Source: Lunatimonas sp. (GTDB lineage: Bacteria > Bacteroidota > Bacteroidia > Cytophagales > Cyclobacteriaceae). From it: a stretch of DNA of 64,000 nucleotides. Shown piece after piece: positions 1 through 9,083 of this stretch (positions are counted from its first letter, which is position 1; each line of letters opens with the position of its first letter). The notes beneath the pieces are model-generated. The model was not told the origin of the DNA. It did not search any database and saw nothing but the letters and a program-made list of their open reading frames with translations. The position numbers and the translations under genes were made by a program. The stretch spans positions 43,065-107,064 of the forward strand of contig NZ_JAFIEU010000040.1 in assembly GCF_020832325.1 (NCBI RefSeq), written 5' to 3'.

Positions 1-1216
1 CGGTATAGGTGTCTCCACCTTTTACCGAAAAAATCGAAAACTGATTATTAAAAATATCCGACACAGCCCGTTCTTTGCCGGTCGTTCGGGATACGCTTAT
101 TCTATCCTTAAATGCCTCATCGGTAAAGCCACCGGCATAGCCCAGTACATCCTGAAAGGTCTCTCCTTCTTTTACTTCAAAGATTAGCGGACGCTTTACT
201 TCCCCCAATACATGTACTCTTCCTAAAAACGGCTGAACCAAAATAATATCCTGATCTTGTAGTCGCAGGTTGATATCTGTCTTTCCATTAATCAAAAAGT
301 CATACACATCGATTTCCGCTAGCTGACGGTCGTTTCGTATGACCTTAATACTGCGCATGGACCCATTGACATTCGGACCGCCCGCAGCATATAGGGCATT
401 GAACACCGTACTCAAAGAACTCAGCGTAAAAGTACCTGGAAGCCTAAGCTCTCCCACCAGATGTACCTGAATGGTACGTAAATTTCCAAGGCTGATCTGC
501 AGGTAGGTATTGGGATTTGCGCCCGCCAATCCGGTATAAAAGCGGGAAAGCCGGCTCTTGATGAGTGCTGTTGCCTCCTCTATGGTCTTTCCCGACACCC
601 CTATAGGCCCCACATTGTCCAGTATCAGGGATCCTTCCGGCGTAACCATCCCCTCAAAATACTTTTCAGATTGGCCATACAGGTCTATATAAATCACATC
701 TCCAGGGCCAATGACATAGTTTTGGGGGGTAGCCAAGTTGAAATTTGGCTCAAACGAAAGGCGTCTGTTTTTGCTATAAAACAGGTCTAAGCCAAAATAA
801 GGCTCTACCTCTTCGAGTCCATCCGTTGGTTCCTGTTGGAAATTGATAACTCCCTGCGTGATGGCATTCAAATTGGTCTGCTGTCGGGGCTGCCGTTTTG
901 ATCCCAAATTACGTGGACCTCCAGCCGAAATGGAAATATCCATATTTTCCAGCCTATTACGCAACTTATTGATTTCAGATTGAGGCACTCCGCGGGCTTG
1001 GGCCATCATGATTAACTCGGACTCTGTAAGACCAGCCTCCTCCGCCCGCCTCACCAAAACCTGCAACTGTTCATCCGAAAGATCGTCGACCTTCAACGAA
1101 GAAATGTCCTGCAAAGACTGTGATGCAGCGGGTGCTATGTAGCTACCAAAAGCTACCAAAAAAAGTATCAACCAAACAAATGTAATCTTTCTCTTTAAAA
1201 ATAATTGAATACCCAT
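1..1216 (-). CDS. Polysaccharide biosynthesis/export protein with SLBB domains (Wza-like), C-terminus cut by window edge
   Basis: Reverse-strand reading frame open to the left edge (absent from ORF track because truncated). Starts MGIQLFLKRKITFVWLILFLVAFGSYIAPA (signal peptide) and contains NYVIGPGDVIYIDLYGQSEKYFEGMVTPEGSLILDNVGPIGVSGKTIEEA, a classic poly_export/SLBB motif. Confidence 0.88.
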   Translation of the reverse strand, partial: MGIQLFLKRKITFVWLILFLVAFGSYIAPAASQSLQDISSLKVDDLSDEQLQVLVRRAEEAGLTESELIMMAQARGVPQSEINKLRNRLENMDISISAGGPRNLGSKRQPRQQTNLNAITQGVINFQQEPTDGLEEVEPYFGLDLFYSKNRRLSFEPNFNLATPQNYVIGPGDVIYIDLYGQSEKYFEGMVTPEGSLILDNVGPIGVSGKTIEEATALIKSRLSRFYTGLAGANPNTYLQISLGNLRTIQVHLVGELRLPGTFTLSSLSTVFNALYAAGGPNVNGSMRSIKVIRNDRQLAEIDVYDFLINGKTDINLRLQDQDIILVQPFLGRVHVLGEVKRPLIFEVKEGETFQDVLGYAGGFTDEAFKDRISVSRTTGKERAVSDIFNNQFSIFSVKGGDTYT

Positions 1217-1391
1217 AAATTCCCAAACGCTTATTTAAACCCGCAAGGCCACAGCTTCGCCTCCTCAAACACAGTCACTTTTGGGTTTGCACGGAGGAAT
1301 ACTTGGTGGTGTGACCTAAAACGCTGTAAAGATAATTATTACATTCTTTTATGGGTCAATTAACGGCTATTAAATATAACCTGCCTAAAAG

Positions 1392-1423
1392 CAAAAAAAG
1401 AGGCCTTCCGGAGAAGACCTCTT
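1392..1423 (-). terminator. Rho-independent terminator of the FAS1 lipoprotein gene
   Basis: Minus strand AAGAGGTCTTCTCCGGAAGGCCTCTT hairpin followed by a T-run. Confidence 0.8.
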
Positions 1424-1450
1424 GCACACTAACTAACCTGATAAATATCG

Positions 1451-2827
1451 TTAGGGTAGTAGCACTTGATCGATCACGTGGATCACACCATTTGTTGCGT
1501 GTACATTAAGGAGCGATGGAATCAATCCTGACTCATTGATCTGCAATTCAGACAGATTAACAGTCAACGTATTTTCTCCGCTCAATGTAGGCAACTCAGC
1601 GCCTTCCCGTAGGTCTTGAGAGAACGCTCTAGCAGGTACTACGTGATAGGTCAACACCGCTGTAAGCAAATCTAGTTCGATGTCTTCGAAGCCATCTACA
1701 TCCAATGCTTCATACAGGGCTGCGAAAGCTGCATCGGTAGGTGCAAACACAGTCAAATTATCGTCAAATCCACCGTTAACGGCATCAACTAACCCCGCTC
1801 TTGAAAGCGCACCCACCAACTGCGTAAACTGAGGTTCTTCGGCAGTGGTAAATCCTACTGCAATCTCGGCGATAGATTGTGTTGGGGGAGTAATTACATA
1901 ATCAATCACGTGAATGATGCCATTATCCGCCATGATATCTGTAGCCTCAACTTGCGCAGATCCATTCAGCCAGATACCTCCGTCGGGATCAACACTTACA
2001 AAGAAGGGCACTCCCCCTAGTGAACTCACGCTTCCTGCTGCAACCGCAGAGGATGGAACTGATCCAGTAACCACGTGGTAAGAAAGAATATCTACCAAAC
2101 TCTCAGACGCGAGTAGCGCCTCAGCAGTCAGGCCGTTGTCTTCCATAAATCGAGCAAATGCAGCATCGGTTGGCGCAAATACTGTAAATTCACCTTCTGC
2201 AGAAGCCAAAGCATCGGCAAGACCAGCTTCAAGAACTGCTGCTAGTAGCGTAGAGAAATTTTCGTTACCTATTACGATATCTGCGATTGTATTCGTCTCT
2301 TCTTCCTCTTCTTCAGTTGGAGGTAACAATACCGAATTGATGGCATGAATCACACCGTTGGAGGCAGTGATATCTGCCGTAGTAACGCCTACGCCATCAT
2401 TGATAGTAATCGCACCACCACTTACAGTGAAGTTCAGGCTTTCTCCTTCCAACAAGGTTGGAACCGCACCAGAAGTAACTTGGTTGGACATCACCCTTCC
2501 AGAAACCACGTGATATAATAAAATATCTCTCAGTTGATCTACAGGAACCGCTGATACATCGGTAATTCCCGCATCAGTAAACGCTTGATTGGTTGGCGCA
2601 AATACGGTGAATGGTCCAGGTCCAGTCAAGGCATCTACCAATCCTGCGCGCTGTACTGCCGCTACCAACGTAGAAAATTGAGATGCACCCTGCGCTACCT
2701 GCACAATGTTTTCCTCTGCTGGAGGCATAGGACCGTTGTCGTCATCAGAACATGATGTAAAAGCCAGCATTCCGAAGGCTGCCAGCCACACGAAAAATAA
2801 ATGATAGTTTCTTTTCAAATTTTCCAT
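1451..2827 (-). CDS. Fasciclin (FAS1) domain lipoprotein, three FAS1 repeats
   Basis: Three repeats with LTVFAPTDAAFAAL / LTYHVVPAR / NGVIHVIDQVLLP motifs; lipobox LAFTSC. Confidence 0.93.
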   Translation of the reverse strand: MENLKRNYHLFFVWLAAFGMLAFTSCSDDDNGPMPPAEENIVQVAQGASQFSTLVAAVQRAGLVDALTGPGPFTVFAPTNQAFTDAGITDVSAVPVDQLRDILLYHVVSGRVMSNQVTSGAVPTLLEGESLNFTVSGGAITINDGVGVTTADITASNGVIHAINSVLLPPTEEEEEETNTIADIVIGNENFSTLLAAVLEAGLADALASAEGEFTVFAPTDAAFARFMEDNGLTAEALLASESLVDILSYHVVTGSVPSSAVAAGSVSSLGGVPFFVSVDPDGGIWLNGSAQVEATDIMADNGIIHVIDYVITPPTQSIAEIAVGFTTAEEPQFTQLVGALSRAGLVDAVNGGFDDNLTVFAPTDAAFAALYEALDVDGFEDIELDLLTAVLTYHVVPARAFSQDLREGAELPTLSGENTLTVNLSELQINESGLIPSLLNVHATNGVIHVIDQVLLP

Positions 2828-3120
2828 AATATTTATCGGTTTAGTGAAATTAATAAAGTCCCATAAAGAACGCCTAGCGGATAGATTAGTTTAATAAAAA
2901 TGAATATTTGTTAAACAAAAATAAACAAACAACTCTTTTTTGTGTCTAAAATTAAATGTATAGACAATGAATCACTGATTTCTATCTCCATACCGAAATC
3001 GCTTAGAAGCTGATGCCCTGTTTCTTACTGGGTAATTTTAAATTTTTACTTGGTATGGTACTTGATGCGGGTTTTAGAACGGGTGAATCAGCTCTAATAG
3101 TTGATTAATCCTTTATTGCA

Positions 3121-3128
3121 TATATTTG
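3121..3128 (+). promoter_or_regulatory. Candidate Bacteroidota -7 element (TATATTTG) of gldB
   Basis: TAnnTTTG match ending 4 nt before the ATG at 3133; TTG about 17-20 nt upstream. Confidence 0.4.
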
Positions 3129-3132
3129 AACC

Positions 3133-4128
3133 ATGATCGCAAATCGCCTGCTTAGTTGCCTCATGGCCCTTCTTCTCCTAGGGTGTAGTCGCTCCACCGA
3201 TACCTGCACCCTACCGAAAGAAATCGAAGAAATCGCCATGGACATTCAAATTACCCGGCTGGAAAAAGTCTTCTTTGAACAGGTGACTTCCGATGGAATC
3301 TTGACAGGCCTGGAGCGTTACCCTGCTTTTGCGGAAAAATACCTCCTAGAAGGTGAGTTTGAGGATCGAAGCGCATTTGTGGAGGAGATTGTGACACTGC
3401 ACAATGATCCCGGCATGCAGGAACTTTACCGCGAGGTGTTGATTCATTATCCCGGGTTGGAAGATTTGGAGAACATGTTTGAGGACGCATTTAAAAGTAT
3501 CAAGTATTTCTTTCCCGAGTTCGAACCGCCCATTATCTATACCTATGTAAGCGGCTTTACAAACGATATTTACCTGACCAAAGACATGCTCGTTATCAGC
3601 TTGGACTACTTTTTGCCCAACGACCATCGATTTCAACCGGTAGAATTGCCCCAGTACATCAGTCGAAGGTATACCAAAGAGCATTTAGTGCCAACGGTGA
3701 TAACTGCCATCTCGTCTTGGTTTAACAAAACAGATCTGAAAGACAACACGCTGTTGGCTGAGATGATCTTCTATGGGAAATCGTATCACTTCACCAAGCA
3801 AGTGATGCCGTGTACTCCCGATGAGTTTATCATTGGATACACATCCGAGGACATCATCGCCTGCTACAGCAATGAGGAGATGATCTATGCCCACTTCATC
3901 GAAAATGAGCTTTTCTACGAAACCAACCCTTTTGAAATCAGAAAATATACGGGAGAGGCACCCTTCACCGATGAAATTAGCTTAGATGCTCCCGGTCGAA
4001 TTGGGCGCTGGATGGGATGGAACATCGTGGACGATTACCGGGAAAACAACGCAATCGGTCTGCCCGAACTAATGAAACAAGACAACGCCAGGGAAATATT
4101 TAGGCTATCCGGTTATAGGCCCCGCTAG
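3133..4128 (+). CDS. gldB: Gliding motility lipoprotein GldB
   Basis: Lipobox LLLLGC; ITRLEKVFFEQ, FTNDIYLTKDMLVISLDYFL and GRIGRWMGWNIVDDYRENN segments characteristic of GldB. Confidence 0.85.
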   Translation: MIANRLLSCLMALLLLGCSRSTDTCTLPKEIEEIAMDIQITRLEKVFFEQVTSDGILTGLERYPAFAEKYLLEGEFEDRSAFVEEIVTLHNDPGMQELYREVLIHYPGLEDLENMFEDAFKSIKYFFPEFEPPIIYTYVSGFTNDIYLTKDMLVISLDYFLPNDHRFQPVELPQYISRRYTKEHLVPTVITAISSWFNKTDLKDNTLLAEMIFYGKSYHFTKQVMPCTPDEFIIGYTSEDIIACYSNEEMIYAHFIENELFYETNPFEIRKYTGEAPFTDEISLDAPGRIGRWMGWNIVDDYRENNAIGLPELMKQDNAREIFRLSGYRPR

Positions 4129-5323
4129 CCATCTTACCAGGACTGTTCGCTTGTAGCAACAGGCTACACAAAACCGAGACCGCTTTTTCTTTGGAAAACT
4201 GTCGCTCCGCAAGCTCCCTTGCCTGCTGACTTGCACTTTTCCATTCGGTAGGATGCTGATACAGTGCCTCTATCTGTTGCACCGTTCTCCACAGCGGATT
4301 ACCTTGTAATACACCTATTTCGTGTTGTTGTACCAAATCGGCAATCCAACCCTTAAAATTGACAACTATCGGCACACCCATCGCCAAGGCATCAAAAAAT
4401 TTATTGGGACTAGAGGACTCCAACACCGGTAAGGGCAGAAAGGACAGATAGGCAAAATCACTCCTCGCCAATTGTTCCCGAACGGCTCGCTTGTTACCGA
4501 AAGGTCGAAATTCCACATTGGTTAGGCCCTTAGCCCTGACCACTTCGTAAAGGTGTGGAAGCGATGCACCCTTACCCATCAGCACAAAACGCCAATGCTT
4601 CCCTGCTTTCAGCACTTCTTCCGCCAAATCCAAGAATGCGCTTAAGCCATTTACCCGCCCTATGGCACCCACGTAGGAAATCGTAAGGGGTTTTCTGGGC
4701 AAGGAACCGTCTGAATGGTCGGTCAGGCTCCTTTCAGAGGTTTGAAAAAATGAGGTATCCACAAAATTGGGTATATAGGAAACTGCCTTCCCTGGACAAG
4801 CCCTGACTAAAGCTTCCCTGATCCCCGGCGAAAGGGCAACCAAGTGAATGGCCTCCTGGTAAATACGCCGTTCCATTCGATACAACAAGGATTTTAAAAT
4901 GGGATGGTTAACTATCCCCATTTGAATGGGTGCCTCTGGCCATAAATCCCTAACCTCAAAGAAAAAAGGCACCGCCAACCGCCGTTTTGCCCAAATGCCA
5001 ATCAGGCCGGTGGTCAGCGGCGTGGAGGTAATATACAATAGATCGGGTCGTGCCAACTTTTGAAGAAGCCTCTTGGACTGTCTGACAAATGTCAAAAAGG
5101 CAATTACGCGTTTTATGAAAGAATATTCATTCTTATAGGAGACCGGAAGATAATGTACCCGTATGCCGTCAACCCACTGAATATCGTAGTGTGCCTGATT
5201 ATGTGCAGTAATCACGTCCACTTGTGCACCTGCATCTACTAACCCCTTTGCCAGATGATATGACCTTACGGCACCCCCTTGCCGGGGAGTTAAAAAATAC
5301 TGATGTACATAAACAATATTCAT
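4100..5323 (-). CDS. Glycosyltransferase family 4 protein (GT-B)
   Basis: MNIVYVHQYFLTPRQGGAVRSYHLAKGL start; SPNKFFDALAMGVPIVVNFKGWIADLV donor-site motif. The start at 5323 is preferred over the listed 5368. Confidence 0.88.
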   Translation of the reverse strand: MNIVYVHQYFLTPRQGGAVRSYHLAKGLVDAGAQVDVITAHNQAHYDIQWVDGIRVHYLPVSYKNEYSFIKRVIAFLTFVRQSKRLLQKLARPDLLYITSTPLTTGLIGIWAKRRLAVPFFFEVRDLWPEAPIQMGIVNHPILKSLLYRMERRIYQEAIHLVALSPGIREALVRACPGKAVSYIPNFVDTSFFQTSERSLTDHSDGSLPRKPLTISYVGAIGRVNGLSAFLDLAEEVLKAGKHWRFVLMGKGASLPHLYEVVRAKGLTNVEFRPFGNKRAVREQLARSDFAYLSFLPLPVLESSSPNKFFDALAMGVPIVVNFKGWIADLVQQHEIGVLQGNPLWRTVQQIEALYQHPTEWKSASQQARELAERQFSKEKAVSVLCSLLLQANSPGKMASGAYNRIA

Positions 5324-7119
5324 AGACGATGGCAGTAAATCCAAGAGGCGAGCAAATACAGGTTCCAAACCTGTAAATAACTCCTTTTCATTTCGGAGTC
5401 AGGGTTTCGGATCAATTTACGCATTTCAGGTGGAAGATCTGCACCAAAATTGGCTTCAAACCTCGAAAGGGTATCTAAGACACTGTTTTTAAAAGCCCTA
5501 TGGTGGCGGTACCATCCAAGTATGGGAAGACCAAAACCAAGCTTCCGTCTATTTGCCACCGCTGACTGCCCCTTTGAGATCAACAGATCCTTTATCCATT
5601 TCTTCCCAATCAAAGCCCGTTGCTCCGATTCAGATAGCTGACCAAACAACGCGAGGATAGGGTAATCCAAATAGGGTGATCGTCCTTCTATCCCAAATGC
5701 CATACAGGAATTGTCCAGTACTTTCAAGACATCCTCCACCAAGTAACCCTTTCTATCGTAATCCAGTGCTGCTTTCAGTCCAAAGGACTCATCTTTTAGG
5801 GATATCTTCAAGGATGCGGACAGCTCTGGTGGTAGGGGCTGTAAGGCAGCCAAATCACGATATGTGGACGCAGGATCTTGGGAAATGGCAGCGAAAAACT
5901 TCCTATATGGTGCTGGGAGCTGCGGCAATCTGTGTAAACCTTTCAGCAAGTTTGCAATGCGGGGATGGTCTAGGTAGCTCAAAAAAGCCCTGTGGCGATT
6001 GTATCCCCCCATCAGCTCATCGGCACCCGCACCGCTTACCAAGACCTTGACGTGTTCTTTTGCATCTTTGGCGATCATCCAGGTGAGGAATCCCGCGCTA
6101 TCCCCGACAGGTTGATCCAAGCCCTTGCAATAGGCCTCCCAATGGGCCAAAAAAACCTCCGGGGATACCATTACCTCTTGGTGATCACCCCGAAAACCCT
6201 TTGCAACCCTATGCGCAAAGGCATGGTCTTCAAATTCCCGCTCGTACCGCTTCTCAAACACCGCGGTATAGCTTCTCAACGGTATTCCAGTCTCCTGATA
6301 CCAAAGCTGATATAGAAGAGTACTGTCGGCGCCGCCGCTTAGGATAATACCTACGGGCACTTCCGCACGAAAATGGGTCATTACAGCGTCCGTAAGCAGC
6401 TCCTCAAAGCGTTCCGAACTCGGCAGTATACCGTTGCCATGGTCACTTAAAAACAGTGAAAAGGAATCCCTTTCCTCCCCATCAAATCCCAAAACCATTA
6501 CCTTCCCTGCTGGAAATTGACGAACTTGTTCAAAAAAGGTTTCGGTTGGTACGGGGTAACGCAAGTAAAAATAAGGAGCAAATTGAGACCTGTTTAGCCG
6601 CTTTGGTACCAAGCCACTGGCGAGGATGCCGCGGATCTCGGAAGAAAATAGCCATCCACCGTTGGATTGTGAAAAATACAAGGGCTTTTGACCGGTAAGG
6701 TCTCGCGCGATGACTATATTTTCCTTCACTCTGTCTACAAAAATCAGCGAAAACATCCCCTGCAAATCCCGAAGTCCATACTCTCCAAACGCTGTCAGCC
6801 AGTGCAGAAGAACCTCCGAATCGCTCCCCCCTTTCATCGTTATTCCGCGTTGCAACAAGCGGTTTCGAAGGTCACCAAAATTATACAATGCTCCATTCCA
6901 CACCAACACCTGCTGTTTATCTGGAGTGAAAAGGGGTTGGTTGGCGGCGTCCTCTAGACCCATGATCATTAGACGGTTTGCTGCCAGGAATGAGCCTGTA
7001 GCAATCTCTGTCCAGGACGAGGCATCCGGACCCCTGTATGAGGTTGCTTCCGTCATTGCGCCAATCGCCTGCGCTGCGATGGCTTCGGGGAAATTTAATA
7101 GCAGATTGATCCCGCACAT
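5320..7119 (-). CDS. asnB: Asparagine synthase (glutamine-hydrolysing)
   Basis: MCGINLLL (class-II amidotransferase Cys2), YRGPDASS, PVGIILSGGADSTLL (PP-loop), GIEGRSPYLDYPI. Its stop overlaps the downstream GT start (ATGA). Confidence 0.92.
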   Translation of the reverse strand: MCGINLLLNFPEAIAAQAIGAMTEATSYRGPDASSWTEIATGSFLAANRLMIMGLEDAANQPLFTPDKQQVLVWNGALYNFGDLRNRLLQRGITMKGGSDSEVLLHWLTAFGEYGLRDLQGMFSLIFVDRVKENIVIARDLTGQKPLYFSQSNGGWLFSSEIRGILASGLVPKRLNRSQFAPYFYLRYPVPTETFFEQVRQFPAGKVMVLGFDGEERDSFSLFLSDHGNGILPSSERFEELLTDAVMTHFRAEVPVGIILSGGADSTLLYQLWYQETGIPLRSYTAVFEKRYEREFEDHAFAHRVAKGFRGDHQEVMVSPEVFLAHWEAYCKGLDQPVGDSAGFLTWMIAKDAKEHVKVLVSGAGADELMGGYNRHRAFLSYLDHPRIANLLKGLHRLPQLPAPYRKFFAAISQDPASTYRDLAALQPLPPELSASLKISLKDESFGLKAALDYDRKGYLVEDVLKVLDNSCMAFGIEGRSPYLDYPILALFGQLSESEQRALIGKKWIKDLLISKGQSAVANRRKLGFGLPILGWYRHHRAFKNSVLDTLSRFEANFGADLPPEMRKLIRNPDSEMKRSYLQVWNLYLLASWIYCHRL

Positions 7120-7122
7120 GGC

Positions 7123-7809
7123 CTATCCATTTTGGTTTGGAGGTAGCCCTGTCGTTTTCTCAGCCTGAAGTTTGTTTTTCTCGAAATACCGACACAGGTA
7201 GGTGATCGTGCAGGTAGCGCATTTCGGCGACCTAGCTAGACAGGTGTACCTTCCGTGCAGGATCAACCAATGATGCGCCTTGTGGATTACTTCCTTGGGC
7301 AAATGCCTCGTCAACTGCTTTTCTACCTCCAAGGGGGTTTTGGCAGACTGGGTCACCAAGCCTAATCTCTTTGAGACCCTAAATACATGCGTATCCACGG
7401 CCATATTTGGCTGATTCCAAACCACACTGGTAATCACATTGGCCGTTTTCCGGCCAACCCCAGGGAGCTTGACCAACTCGTCAACAGTCGAAGGTATCTC
7501 CCCACCAAAATCCTCCACCAACATCTTAGCCATCCCAATGAGGTGTTTCGTCTTATTGTTGGGGTAGGAGACCGAACGGATATAGGGGAACAGTTCATCA
7601 AAAGTAGTCAGTGCCAAATGCTCCGGAGAGGGAAAATCGCGAAATATTGCCGGCGTAACCAGGTTGATTCGCTTATCGGTACATTGCGCACTTAGTATCA
7701 CCGCTACCAACAATTGGTAAGGATTTTCGTACGTAAGTTCCGTTTCAGGTACGGGCATTTCCGAGGCAAAATGATCGACAAACGCTTTGAATCGCTCTTT
7801 CTTCAACAT
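7123..7809 (-). CDS. nth: Endonuclease III
   Basis: LSAQCTDKRIN, LPGVGRKTANVI (HhH), VDTHVFRVSKRLG, and C-terminal 4Fe-4S cysteines CLARSPKCATCTITYLC. Confidence 0.96.
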   Translation of the reverse strand: MLKKERFKAFVDHFASEMPVPETELTYENPYQLLVAVILSAQCTDKRINLVTPAIFRDFPSPEHLALTTFDELFPYIRSVSYPNNKTKHLIGMAKMLVEDFGGEIPSTVDELVKLPGVGRKTANVITSVVWNQPNMAVDTHVFRVSKRLGLVTQSAKTPLEVEKQLTRHLPKEVIHKAHHWLILHGRYTCLARSPKCATCTITYLCRYFEKNKLQAEKTTGLPPNQNG

Positions 7810-7860
7810 ATCAGTCTAATTTCATAGTGGCTTGATTCATACACAAGCCTTGTAGCAGGC

Positions 7861-7904
7861 AAATAAAAAAACCTGCTAACTTTTCCAAATCAAAGTTAAC
7901 AGGT
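7861..7904 (-). terminator. Rho-independent terminator after sigma-factor operon
   Basis: Inverted repeat acctgctaacttt...aaagttaacaggt followed on minus strand by TTTTTTATTT. Confidence 0.75.
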
Positions 7905-7928
7905 CGAATGCTTTAGCTGCTACTATTT

Positions 7929-8165
7929 TTATACTTTTTCCAATCCTTTGGATGACCGGGCCATGCCTTTGATTTGACCAACTATCCGCTCGGAGGGCTC
8001 CCTAAAAAGGTGGTCGAGATGTTCCAAGGACCCCAACAGATCTAGATACTCCTGCATCAAAACCGGATCTAGCTGAAGTGCCTGGACAAACTCCACGCTT
8101 TCACTTGCTGACATTTCCTGATAAATATACCTTATCAGATCATTTTGGGTAAAAGATTTTGTCAT
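7929..8165 (-). CDS. Small hypothetical protein, possible sigma-factor partner (anti-sigma N-terminal-like)
   Basis: 78 aa; overlaps the sigma factor 3' end by 26 nt. NDLIRYIYQEMSASESVEFVQALQLDPVLMQEY resembles anti-sigma N-terminal helices; no TM segment. Confidence 0.65.
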   Translation of the reverse strand: MTKSFTQNDLIRYIYQEMSASESVEFVQALQLDPVLMQEYLDLLGSLEHLDHLFREPSERIVGQIKGMARSSKGLEKV

Positions 8166-8742
8166 AGGCTATATTAATATGTTTAAGTTTCTTCCTTAGA
8201 TTGATCAAAGCATATCGCATGCGCCCCAACGCTGTGTTGATACTCACTCCCGTTTGTTCGGCAATCTCCTGAAAGCTTAGGTCCATGTAATGCCGCATGA
8301 TCAACACCTGCCGCTGATTTTCCGGAAGCTCTTCTACCAACTTCCTTATCATCTCGTAGGTTTCATCTTTTACCTTTAGATCTTCTACATTCTCCTCGGC
8401 AAAATTTAGCGTGTTGAACACGTTGGACCCATCTTCCATGACAACGGAGGGATAACGCTTCGCTCTCCTAAAGTGGTCGATGGCCAAATTGTGCCCTATG
8501 CGCATCAGCCAAGGCTGGAACTTACCCTCTTCGTTATATTTATCTGAGTTGAGTGTCTGTACTACCTTCACAAAAACATCCTGTAAAAGGTCTTCCGCCA
8601 CACCCTGATCCTTCACTATCATCAAGATAGTCGAATAAACTCTGGACTTGTACCTATCCACCAATCGTTCAAAGGCTGCTTCACTACCGTTTCTATATTG
8701 GGCAATAAGTTCGCTGTCTTTAGGTCCTACCCTTTTACTCAT
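8140..8742 (-). CDS. RNA polymerase sigma factor, ECF (sigma-70 family)
   Basis: Region 2 (LLQDVFVKVVQ...FQPWLMRIGHNLAIDHFRRAKR) and region 4 (LPENQRQVLIMRHYMDLSFQEIAEQTGVSINTALGRMRYAL). MSKRVGPKDSELI start preferred. Confidence 0.94.
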   Translation of the reverse strand: MSKRVGPKDSELIAQYRNGSEAAFERLVDRYKSRVYSTILMIVKDQGVAEDLLQDVFVKVVQTLNSDKYNEEGKFQPWLMRIGHNLAIDHFRRAKRYPSVVMEDGSNVFNTLNFAEENVEDLKVKDETYEMIRKLVEELPENQRQVLIMRHYMDLSFQEIAEQTGVSINTALGRMRYALINLRKKLKHINIAYDKIFYPK

Positions 8743-9083
8743 AAATCTGACTTTTTTATAACGTAGAGTTTTTTCCCATATTGCTTTGTTTAAGGTGAAA
8801 GTTATCCGTACTATCCGACCAAATGTATCGAATAGGATTAAACATAGCAATTTATTTTCATTTTTTTTGTATAAACTCAGCTTTTATCGAAACGAGACGC
8901 TCCAAGGCAGCCAAACGTATGCATGGGAATCAGTAGGCATCACCTGCCTCGCAAAAGGCACTTCGCTGACCAAACAATAAACTGATAATCAGGACCTCAA
9001 AAATAGTATTCCCCAAACAAACGAAGACTGGCAATGAAGCACGCAAGTTCAACTGTATGTGGGAAACAATAATCATACCAGAC

